Origin: an uncultured Bacilli bacterium
Lineage (GTDB): Bacteria; Bacillota_I; Bacilli_A; RF39; UBA660
Assembly: GCA_947856335.1 (NCBI GenBank)
Contig: CANUCD010000009.1
Span: 1 to 17,262 of the forward strand
Reading direction: 5' to 3'
DNA length: 17,262 nt
Positions 5,942-12,340 of this stretch are shown piece after piece. A program made the position numbers and the translations under genes. Under the pieces are notes generated by a model that worked only from the letters and a program-made list of their open reading frames with translations, was not told where the DNA came from and searched no databases. Within the stretch, counting starts at the first letter, position 1. Each line of letters begins with the position of its first letter.

Positions 5942-6857
5942 AAAGTGTATGGGATGTGGTATTATAATGCAAGATAAAGACCTAAATGCCCCAGGATATA
6001 CTCCTAATATAACTCATGATTATTGTAAAAGATGTTTTCAACTAAAACATTATGGAATAAAAAAAGAAAATGAATCTATTAGTGAGGAAGAAATATTAAA
6101 TAAAGTAAATAAAGCAAAAGGTCTTGCCTTCTTTTTTGTCGATTTTTATCATATAAATAAAAAAAGTATGAATATATTTAAAAAAATCGATTTATCTAAA
6201 GTGCTTGTAATTAGTAAATGTGATACCCTAAGAAAAGAAATGAAGCCAGAAAAAATAATTACTTGGTTAAAAAAAGTTTATAAAATAGATGAACAAGTTA
6301 TTTTTGTAAGTAATAAAGATTATCTTAAATCTGTTAATATACTTAAAGTAATGGAAAGTAAAAATATACATAAAGCATATCTACTAGGTCTTACTAATGC
6401 TGGTAAAAGCACAACAATAAATAAACTTTTAAAGGCAAATAATATTAAAAAAGAAATATTAGTAAATAAAAAGCCTAATACAACCCTTGATTTTATTAAA
6501 ATAAAAATTAAAGAAAACATTTTATTTGATACACCAGGCTTTAACCTAGAAGATAATACTTTAATAAATGAAGAAATAAAGCCTTTATCTTACCAAATAA
6601 ATAAAAATACAACCCTTATTATAGATAAAAATATGTTTACTTTTTTAAATGAAAATAAAGTCGTTTATTATGGTAAAAATAAGATTGAAAGAAAGTATGA
6701 TATAAATATAGATGGGCAAAAAATAAAAGTAGAAAAAAATAGTGATATTGTTTTATTTGATAGTAGCTTTCTAAATGTTAAAGAAGAATGTGAACTTATC
6801 ACAAATAGTAACATTTTAGAAATACGTCCTAATTTTAGTGGTGATAATAATGAGTAA
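5934..6857 (+). CDS. yqeH: YqeH, circularly permuted ribosome-assembly GTPase
   Basis: A 307-residue GTPase; YqeH homologues help assemble the 30S subunit. The N-terminus has a zinc finger (C5-x2-C8 and C31-x2-C34). The G motifs come in the permuted order G4-G5-G1-G2-G3. G4 is SKCD (residues 94-97, where NKxD is usual), G5 is around SNK126-128, G1 is GLTNAGKS (152-159), G2 is near T183-T184 and G3 is DTPG (199-202). Bacillus YqeH is about 366 residues, so the C-terminal domain here is shortened. The ATG at 5934 follows AAAGGAGAG. It overlaps yqeG by 8 bases and mutL by 8 bases, giving a coupled yqeG-yqeH-mutL unit. Bacillus has other genes after yqeH. Confidence 0.88.
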   Translation: MSKKCMGCGIIMQDKDLNAPGYTPNITHDYCKRCFQLKHYGIKKENESISEEEILNKVNKAKGLAFFFVDFYHINKKSMNIFKKIDLSKVLVISKCDTLRKEMKPEKIITWLKKVYKIDEQVIFVSNKDYLKSVNILKVMESKNIHKAYLLGLTNAGKSTTINKLLKANNIKKEILVNKKPNTTLDFIKIKIKENILFDTPGFNLEDNTLINEEIKPLSYQINKNTTLIIDKNMFTFLNENKVVYYGKNKIERKYDINIDGQKIKVEKNSDIVLFDSSFLNVKEECELITNSNILEIRPNFSGDNNE

Positions 6858-8610
6858 AATACATATAATGAGTGAAGAACTTGCTAATAAAATATCAGCA
6901 GGAGAAGTAGTAGAACGCTGTTCTAGTATAGTAAAAGAATTAGTAGAAAACAGTATTGATGCATCGGCAACTATAATTAAAATTGAACTAATAAAGGGTG
7001 GAATAGAAAAAATAAAAGTAACTGATAATGGTACTGGTATGGATAAAAAAGATGCTTATCTTGCTTTTTCAAGACACGCCACAAGTAAGATTATGAGAGA
7101 TGATGATTTATTCTTTATTAGTACTATGGGGTTTCGTGGAGAAGCACTTCCCTCTATTGCCAGTGTCTCTGAAGTAAAATTAAAAACTAGTAATGGCACA
7201 GATTCTACCTATATCCATATTAAAGGTGGAGAAATACTAGAAAATACTACTGGTGATTTAAGAGTGGGTACATCCATTAGTGTTACCAACTTATTTTATA
7301 ACACCCCAGCTAGACTTAAGTACTTAAAATCAGAAAATACCGAGAACTATAACTCTGTTCATTTAATAGAAAAACTTGCTCTAGCTCATCCTAATATCCA
7401 GTTTACTTTATTAAACAATGATAAAGTAATAGTACACACAAGTGGCTCTAATAATTTACTAAAGACAATTCATGAAATATATGGATTAAATGTTTCAAAT
7501 AAAATGTTAGAATTTAAAAGTGGTAATAATGATTTTGATATTTATGGTTATATATGTAAACCAGAAATACTACGTTCTAATAGAAATGATTTTAATACCT
7601 TTGTAAATGACCGAGTAATACGTAATAGTGAGATAAATAAAGCTATAAATGATGCTTATTATACATATAAACCAGATGGTAAATATCCAGTTGTCGTCTT
7701 AAAAATCAATACCGACCCAACTCTTGTAGATGTAAACATTCATCCAACCAAACAAGATGTTAAAATAAGTAAAATGGAAGAATTATATGATTTAATTTAT
7801 ACAACCATCAAAGATACTTTATATAAAAATTTATTGATACCAAATGCTTTAAAAGAAAAAAGTGTTAATATCATCAAAGATGATGTCATAAAGGGTATCA
7901 TCGAAAATATGACTAAAGAAAAAGAAATAGTTCAAACTGAACTAAATTTTCAAATTGAAAAAACAGAAGATAGCAACTTAGAGTTAAAAACAAGTGATGA
8001 AGTTATCATAAATAAAGAGATGAAGTCCCTTGTTTTATATCCCGTAGGTCTTGCTCTTGGAACATACATAATTGCTCAAAATGATGAGGGAATATACTTA
8101 ATTGACCAGCATGCAGCCCAAGAAAGAGTAAATTATGAACGCTATTTAAAAGCTTTAAGAAAAAAAGAAGTAACAACAACTTACCTGTTAATTCCCATAA
8201 CAATTGAACTTTCTGCTTCTGATTATTTAGTATTAAAAGAAAACATAAATATCTTAACTAATATGGGTTTTATTATCGAAGAATTTGGTATCAATACTTT
8301 TCTCATAAAAGCTCATCCAACTTGGATATTACAAGATTATGAAGAAGAAAGTATTCGAAAAATAATTGATTTAGTAATAAGCATAAAAAGTGAATTTGAT
8401 CCCATTAAATTTAATGATCATCTTGCCAAAACTCTTGCTTGTAAAATGAGTATTAAAGCTAATATGAATATTAGTCTTGCTGCTCAAGAAGAACTTTTAA
8501 AAGAACTTGTCTTATGTGATAATCCATATAATTGTCCTCATGGAAGACCAACTATTATTAAGTTTAGTATTTATGATTTAGAAAGAATGTTTAAAAGAGT
8601 TATGAATTAA
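6850..8610 (+). CDS. mutL: DNA mismatch repair protein MutL, endonuclease type
   Basis: MutL couples mismatch recognition by MutS to strand removal. The 586-residue product has the N-terminal GHKL ATPase (ELVENSIDA, DNGTGM, HATSKI, GFRGEALPSIASV), a linker of about 330-385 and a C-terminal dimerisation/endonuclease domain. The metal-binding endonuclease motif DQHA-x2-E-x4-E starts at Asp419 (DQHAAQERVNYE). The partner motifs ACK and CPHGRP (from Cys562) are present, so the nicking activity of non-methyl-directed MutL is expected. The start ATG 6850 follows GTGGTGA and overlaps the yqeH stop in ATGAGTAA. mutS, often the neighbour in Bacillota, is not within the window. Confidence 0.96.
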   Translation: MSKIHIMSEELANKISAGEVVERCSSIVKELVENSIDASATIIKIELIKGGIEKIKVTDNGTGMDKKDAYLAFSRHATSKIMRDDDLFFISTMGFRGEALPSIASVSEVKLKTSNGTDSTYIHIKGGEILENTTGDLRVGTSISVTNLFYNTPARLKYLKSENTENYNSVHLIEKLALAHPNIQFTLLNNDKVIVHTSGSNNLLKTIHEIYGLNVSNKMLEFKSGNNDFDIYGYICKPEILRSNRNDFNTFVNDRVIRNSEINKAINDAYYTYKPDGKYPVVVLKINTDPTLVDVNIHPTKQDVKISKMEELYDLIYTTIKDTLYKNLLIPNALKEKSVNIIKDDVIKGIIENMTKEKEIVQTELNFQIEKTEDSNLELKTSDEVIINKEMKSLVLYPVGLALGTYIIAQNDEGIYLIDQHAAQERVNYERYLKALRKKEVTTTYLLIPITIELSASDYLVLKENINILTNMGFIIEEFGINTFLIKAHPTWILQDYEEESIRKIIDLVISIKSEFDPIKFNDHLAKTLACKMSIKANMNISLAAQEELLKELVLCDNPYNCPHGRPTIIKFSIYDLERMFKRVMN

Positions 8611-8665
8611 ATTAAGTAAAGAAATTATATAAAAAAGAGTATTTGCTTACAGTAAACGCTTTTTC

Positions 8666-8694
8666 TTGCTCATAGCTTATTTTTATCATATAAT
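8666..8694 (+). promoter_or_regulatory. Promoter for the HTH gene at 8779
   Basis: TTGCTC (8666-8671), a 17-base spacer and a perfect TATAAT (8689-8694). The leader would be about 78 bases, the longest clear one in the window. It contains a small GAAGT/ACTTC palindrome at 8717-8729 with a 3-base loop. Confidence 0.55.
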
Positions 8695-8778
8695 ATTATC
8701 ATAGGAAACATAAAAGGAAGTATTACTTCATAGTAAAAAGCTTCACAACCTAGTAAAATAATAGTGGAGAGTGAAAGT

Positions 8779-9024
8779 ATGACAACGTTTAAAAGAGATT
8801 TTACTTTTAAAGATAATATTATTGAAGTAGTAGCAAGAAATGTGAGAAAATACAGAAAAATGGCAGGTATTACCCAAGAACAACTAGCCACTGATATTGG
8901 TGTATCCAATGATTTTTTAAGAAGATTTGAAACAACTTTTGGTAAAGAGGGAATGAGTCTTAATACTCTTTATAAAATATCAATTGTTTTAAATGTATCA
9001 ATGGATAAATTTTTTCTTGAATAA
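8779..9024 (+). CDS. Small XRE-family regulator, first of a tandem pair
   Basis: An 81-residue Cro/C1-type HTH protein. The fold is visible in NVRKYRKMAGITQEQLATDI, then VSNDFLRRFE as recognition helix, then LNTLYKISIVLNVSMDKFF. Eighteen N-terminal residues precede the domain and there is no effector domain, so it is a bare DNA-binding protein. The ATG at 8779 is 9 bases after GGAG; an in-frame GTG at 8764 overlaps that site. The next gene (9075) is a diverged paralogue with the same layout, and sigK follows it, so a link to sporulation control is possible. That link rests on position only. Confidence 0.78.
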   Translation: MTTFKRDFTFKDNIIEVVARNVRKYRKMAGITQEQLATDIGVSNDFLRRFETTFGKEGMSLNTLYKISIVLNVSMDKFFLE

Positions 9025-9074
9025 CCCTTTATAAATTATTAAAATCATTGTACAATAAATAAAGAGGTGAACTT

Positions 9075-9311
9075 ATGAGTAAGAATTATGAATTTAATCC
9101 TGAAATGTATAAAACTGTAGCTAAAAATGTAAGGTTTTATCGCAAAGCTAAAGGCTTATCTATTGATGAATTAAGTGATTATGCCAAGATTAAAAAAGAA
9201 TTTTTACAGGAATTTGAATTAGCTCAAGATAATAAAGCTATTTCAATTTATGATTTATATAAAATTAGTGTTATTTTAGATATTTCCATTGACAAGTTTT
9301 TTATAAATTAA
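9075..9311 (+). CDS. Small XRE-family regulator, second of a tandem pair
   Basis: A 78-residue HTH protein, paralogous to the gene at 8779. The two share NVR-YRK, a final helix of the form LYKIS-(V/I)L-(V/I)S-DKFF, and the same total layout. The recognition helix region differs (SDYAKIKKEFLQEFE against VSNDFLRRFE), so the operators are probably different. AGAGGTGA precedes the ATG, and a TACAAT hexamer (9051-9056) lies just before the ribosome binding site, so it may have its own promoter. sigK begins 56 bases downstream in the same direction. The role is unknown; regulation of, or with, sigK is inferred. Confidence 0.76.
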   Translation: MSKNYEFNPEMYKTVAKNVRFYRKAKGLSIDELSDYAKIKKEFLQEFELAQDNKAISIYDLYKISVILDISIDKFFIN

Positions 9312-9367
9312 GAACTTGTTTTAATGAAATCTTAATTTTCTAATATACTTTATTAGGAAGTGAAGAA

Positions 9368-10063
9368 ATGTTTTTAAGTTTACTTAATATTGTAAAAGAT
9401 ATGCTTTTATTTACAGGAAGTTACTCTAATAGTGTTTTTCCTGAACCCCTTAGTCCTAAAGAAGAGGAAGAATCAATTGATGAAATGCTTAAAGGAAGCG
9501 TGCTTGCTAGAAATCGTTTAATTGAACATAATTTAAGATTAGTTGCCCATATTGTTAAAAAGTTTGATAATTCTTCCATAGACACAGATGATTTAATTAG
9601 TATTGGCACAATTGGTTTAATTAAGGGAATTGATTCTTATAAAAGAAGTAAGAAAACTAAAATTACAACATATGCAGCAAGATGTATTGAAAATGAAATT
9701 TTAATGTACTTTAGAAGTAATAAGAAAAATGCTAATACAATTAGTTTAAATGATTCTGTTGGATTTGATAAAGATGGAAATGAAATTAGTTTAATGGAAA
9801 TGATAAAGGATGATTCTAAAGATATAGCTTTAGAGTTACATTTAAAAGATAACATTTATTTATTAAAAAAATATTTTTGTGTTTTAAATAAAAGAGAGCA
9901 AGAAATATTACGGCGAAGATATGGGTTAGATAATAATGATGAACAAACCCAAAAAGAAATAGCAGAAGATTTAAAAATATCCCGTAGTTATGTATCAAGA
10001 ATAGAAAAAAGAGCCTTATCTAAAGTATTAAAAGAATTTATGAGGGCAAGTCAAGATTTATAG
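9368..10063 (+). CDS. sigK: RNA polymerase sporulation sigma factor sigma-K (pro-form)
   Basis: Sigma-K directs late mother-cell transcription in sporulation. The 231-residue product follows Bacillus SigK throughout: LIEHNLRLVAHIVKKF and DLISIGTIGLIKGIDSYK (region 2), YAARCIENEILMYFR (2.4), and EIAEDLKISRSYVSRIEKRA (4.2). The N-terminus is hydrophobic (residues 1-18), and the mature-like sequence starts at Tyr19 (YSNSVFPEPLSP). This corresponds to the Bacillus pro-sequence removed by the membrane protease SpoIVFB. The gene is uninterrupted, with no skin-type element. It lies after two small XRE regulators and 14 bases before an unrecognised gene, which ends in a terminator. TATACT at 9344-9349 may be its -10. 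Sigma-E control is expected from the family, but no clear sigma-E promoter is visible. Confidence 0.93.
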   Translation: MFLSLLNIVKDMLLFTGSYSNSVFPEPLSPKEEEESIDEMLKGSVLARNRLIEHNLRLVAHIVKKFDNSSIDTDDLISIGTIGLIKGIDSYKRSKKTKITTYAARCIENEILMYFRSNKKNANTISLNDSVGFDKDGNEISLMEMIKDDSKDIALELHLKDNIYLLKKYFCVLNKREQEILRRRYGLDNNDEQTQKEIAEDLKISRSYVSRIEKRALSKVLKEFMRASQDL

Positions 10064-10077
10064 ATTAAAGAGGTATT

Positions 10078-10389
10078 ATGAATTATTTAGTAAAAAGAAA
10101 TGAATATATATTAAAATTATTGTTAAATAAAGATGCAAAAGGAATTGATGAAGAAAAATATGGTGTTGTTTTAGCCGAGTTAGCCGTATCTAATCATATA
10201 GATGATATTTGTGCTTATATTTATTATGCTTTAGATAGAGAGTTTAAAGAAAAGAAAAAGGTAGTATCTAGTGAAAAAATATTAAAGTCACTTACAACTT
10301 CTTATTGTATTATTAAAGCTTATGAGTTTATTAAATATTTAGAAGATTTGTCTAATCATCAATATGAACATGATACTTTTGCAAGGTAA
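10078..10389 (+). CDS. Hypothetical protein co-transcribed with sigK
   Basis: I do not recognise this 103-residue protein. It begins 14 bases after sigK with AAAGAGGT before its ATG, and the pair ends in a strong terminator, so it is almost certainly in the sigK transcript. It appears all-helical: VKRNEYILKLLLNKDAKG, then VVLAELAVSNHIDDICAYIY, then SCIIKAYEFIKYLEDL-like helices with many leucines and isoleucines. It has no signal peptide, membrane segment or metal-binding cluster. Its context makes a mother-cell sporulation role plausible, but nothing in its sequence shows one. Confidence 0.7.
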   Translation: MNYLVKRNEYILKLLLNKDAKGIDEEKYGVVLAELAVSNHIDDICAYIYYALDREFKEKKKVVSSEKILKSLTTSYCIIKAYEFIKYLEDLSNHQYEHDTFAR

Positions 10390-10403
10390 AACCTTGCTTT
10401 TTT
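10381..10403 (+). terminator. Intrinsic terminator after the sigK operon
   Basis: GCAAGGT (10381-10387) pairs perfectly with ACCTTGC (10391-10397) around a 3-base loop and is followed by six T's. The 5' arm includes the last two codons of the upstream gene and the first base of its stop. Confidence 0.9.
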
Positions 10404-10444
10404 ATGCTCTTTAAAGTAAAATAATATAAGAAAGAGGTTTTATT

Positions 10445-12103
10445 ATGACAAATCAAGAGTTAGCAGATTTAATATTTCCTAATATTACTAAAACACCAAG
10501 TGATTATGAGAATCTTTATCCTAAAAGAGATTTAGGTGAAGGAGCTAAAGTAGTTCGTTTTGCTCCATCTCCAACGGGATTTATGCATATTGGCAATATG
10601 ATGAGTGCAACTATAAATTATGTTCTTGCTAAATCAAGTAATGGCATCTTTTTTCTTCGTAATGAAGATACAGATCAAGCAAGAAGTGTAGATGGAGCAG
10701 TTGAATTTATTCATCACGTTTTAAGTCACTACGATATTTATCCTGATGAATATGAGTATAATGGTAAAACTGTAGGAAATTATGGTCCATACATTCAAAG
10801 TGAAAGAATAGAAATTTATCATGCGTTTATTAAACATTTAATTAGTATTGGTAGAGCATACCCATGTTTTTTAACTAGTGACGAATTAAACGAAATTAGA
10901 GAGTATCAATCAAAATCTAAAAAGAGAATTGGTATTTATGGAAGATATGCTAAATTTAGAGATATTTCTAATGATGAAGCTGCCAGAAGAATAAAAAATG
11001 GCGAAAAATTTACAATTCGTTTTCGTTCAGAAGGCGATTTCAATCGAAAATTTATTTTTGAAGATTTAACTAAAGGTAAAATTGAAATGCCAGAAAATGA
11101 TATTGATGTTCCAATTATGAAAAGTGAAAATCTACTTCCAACATACCACTTTGCTCATGTAGTTGATGACCATTTAATGCGTACAACTCATGTGGTTCGA
11201 GGCGAAGAATGGATGAGTAGTGTTCCACTTCATCATGAACTTTTTGCATCATTTGGCTTTAAAATGCCTAAATATATCCATACTTCTCTTATATTAAAGA
11301 AAGATGGCGATACAATTCGTAAAATTAGCAAAAGAAAAGATCCAGAAGCTTTAATGTTTTATTATGAAGAAAAAGGATATCCTACTATAGCAGTCATTGA
11401 TGCAGTCTTAACGATTGCCAACTCCAACTTCGAAGAATGGCGCACCTATAATCCTGATAAGCCATTTTATGAATTTCCATTTAGTCCAAAGAAAATGAGT
11501 GCAAGTGGAGCTTTATTTGACTTAGATAAACTAGATAATATTTCTAAAAATTATATTTCTAAGATGAGTGCAAGTAAGCTTTATGAAGAATATTTAGCTT
11601 GGGCCAAAAAATATGATGAACATGTATATGAATTGATAAGTAAATATAAAGAAGATACTATTAACTTTTTAAATATTGAAAGAGAAACCAAAAAACCAAG
11701 AAAAGACTATGAAAATTATATTAGTATATTCCCTAAAACATGGTATATTTATGATGAAGAATGGAATAAAAAATTAAAATATGATTTTACCAAAATTACA
11801 GATAAAGAAGAAATTAAATCAATTATGGATAATTACTTAAATAATTATTATAATGAATTAGATACAGAAGAAGAGTGGTTTAATAAAATTAAAGAATTAT
11901 GTGATAAAATGGGTTACGCATCTAATATGAAAGAGTATAAAGAAAACCCTGATAATTTTAAAGGGAATGTAGCAGATTTTACCACTGTATTAAGAGTAGT
12001 ACTTACAACATCTTGTATGACACCTAATTTATATGATATTATGCATATTTTAGGTAAAGAAAGAATGCTAACTAGATTTTCAATTTTTATTAAACAATAT
12101 TAG
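10445..12103 (+). CDS. gltX: Glutamate--tRNA ligase (long form)
   Basis: A class I aminoacyl-tRNA synthetase that charges tRNA with glutamate. At 552 residues it is longer than the roughly 480-residue Bacillus enzyme and resembles the longer form found in clostridia. The N-terminal Rossmann fold has FAPSPTGFMHIGN with the HIGH-type motif at residues 48-51. The KMSKS-type motif is KISKR (293-297). The sequence RNEDTDQAR is the conserved Glu/Gln-tRNA synthetase stretch. The C-terminal anticodon-binding region is extended and rich in lysine. Ribosome binding site AAAGAGG. The next gene, 58 bases on, is a tRNA-Glu. Whether the enzyme also charges tRNA-Gln cannot be read from the sequence. Glutaminyl ligase is less likely, because the catalytic core and motifs are GluRS-like. 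Confidence 0.88.
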   Translation: MTNQELADLIFPNITKTPSDYENLYPKRDLGEGAKVVRFAPSPTGFMHIGNMMSATINYVLAKSSNGIFFLRNEDTDQARSVDGAVEFIHHVLSHYDIYPDEYEYNGKTVGNYGPYIQSERIEIYHAFIKHLISIGRAYPCFLTSDELNEIREYQSKSKKRIGIYGRYAKFRDISNDEAARRIKNGEKFTIRFRSEGDFNRKFIFEDLTKGKIEMPENDIDVPIMKSENLLPTYHFAHVVDDHLMRTTHVVRGEEWMSSVPLHHELFASFGFKMPKYIHTSLILKKDGDTIRKISKRKDPEALMFYYEEKGYPTIAVIDAVLTIANSNFEEWRTYNPDKPFYEFPFSPKKMSASGALFDLDKLDNISKNYISKMSASKLYEEYLAWAKKYDEHVYELISKYKEDTINFLNIERETKKPRKDYENYISIFPKTWYIYDEEWNKKLKYDFTKITDKEEIKSIMDNYLNNYYNELDTEEEWFNKIKELCDKMGYASNMKEYKENPDNFKGNVADFTTVLRVVLTTSCMTPNLYDIMHILGKERMLTRFSIFIKQY

Positions 12104-12104
12104 A

Positions 12105-12133
12105 TTGTCAAACAAGATAAAATATGTTAATAT
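12105..12133 (+). promoter_or_regulatory. Promoter of the tRNA-Glu gene
   Basis: TTGTCA (12105-12110), a 17-base spacer and TAATAT (12128-12133), with a TGt extension before the -10. It starts 2 bases after the gltX stop, so the tRNA has its own promoter. Transcription would begin near 12140, inside the first arm of the leader hairpin. Confidence 0.6.
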
Positions 12134-12136
12134 AGT

Positions 12137-12159
12137 AATGTCTTTTAAATAAAGACATT
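12137..12159 (+). repeat. Perfect 9-bp hairpin in the tRNA-Glu leader
   Basis: AATGTCTTT (12137-12145) and AAAGACATT (12151-12159) form an uninterrupted stem with a 5-base loop, ending 2 bases before the mature tRNA 5' end. There is no T run, so it is not a terminator. It could be an operator palindrome or a precursor RNA stem that guides 5' processing. Confidence 0.7.
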
Positions 12160-12161
12160 AT

Positions 12162-12237
12162 GGTCTGTTGGTGAAGTGGTTAACACATTGCCCTCTCAAG
12201 GCAACATTCATGGGTTCAAATCCCATACAGATCACCA
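12162..12237 (+). tRNA. tRNA-Glu (anticodon CTC)
   Basis: A 76-base cloverleaf folds fully. The acceptor GGTCTGT pairs with ACAGATC (one G-T pair), followed by discriminator A and an encoded CCA. The D stem is GTG/CAC. The anticodon stem is TTGCC/GGCAA, with loop CTCTCAA and anticodon CTC at 12195-12197. The variable loop has 5 bases. The T stem is ATGGG/CCCAT with loop TTCAAAT. The body closely follows Bacillus tRNA-Glu(TTC), for example in GTTGGT-AAG-GGTTAA, which supports glutamate identity. The anticodon reads only GAG, a minority codon in so AT-rich a genome, where TTC is the usual species. Confidence 0.95.
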
Positions 12238-12248
12238 TTTAGTTATTT

Positions 12249-12268
12249 AAGCCTTTAAGGGCTTTTTT
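12249..12268 (+). terminator. Intrinsic terminator after tRNA-Glu
   Basis: AAGCCT (12249-12254) pairs with GGGCTT (12259-12264) around TTAA, with one T-G pair, and six T's run to 12268. It closes the tRNA unit. Confidence 0.8.
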
Positions 12269-12287
12269 ATTTTCTAAACACACTTAT

Positions 12288-12316
12288 TTGCAAAATATTA
12301 TCTTTTATGGTATGAT
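12288..12316 (+). promoter_or_regulatory. Promoter for the gene at 12341
   Basis: TTGCAA (12288-12293), a 17-base spacer and TATGAT (12311-12316), with a TGg extension before the -10. The leader is about 18 bases and carries AAGAAGGGG as ribosome binding site. Confidence 0.65.
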
Positions 12317-12340
12317 ATTAAACCAAAAGAAGGGGTTTTT

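Noticed and set aside
8631..8665. AAAAAG...CTTTTT arms after mutL as a terminator
   Set aside because: The inner pairs are mostly mismatched and the T run is broken; stability would be very low.
8687..8695. CATATAATA as a sigma-K-type -10 (CATA-N3-TA)
   Set aside because: No matching -35 at the right distance, and the same bases give a better sigma-A pair with TTGCTC.
8670..8909. A minus-strand open frame of 79 codons with hydrophobic stretches
   Set aside because: It is antisense to the HTH gene at 8779 and its promoter, has no ribosome binding site, and its hydrophobicity follows from the complement of helix codons.
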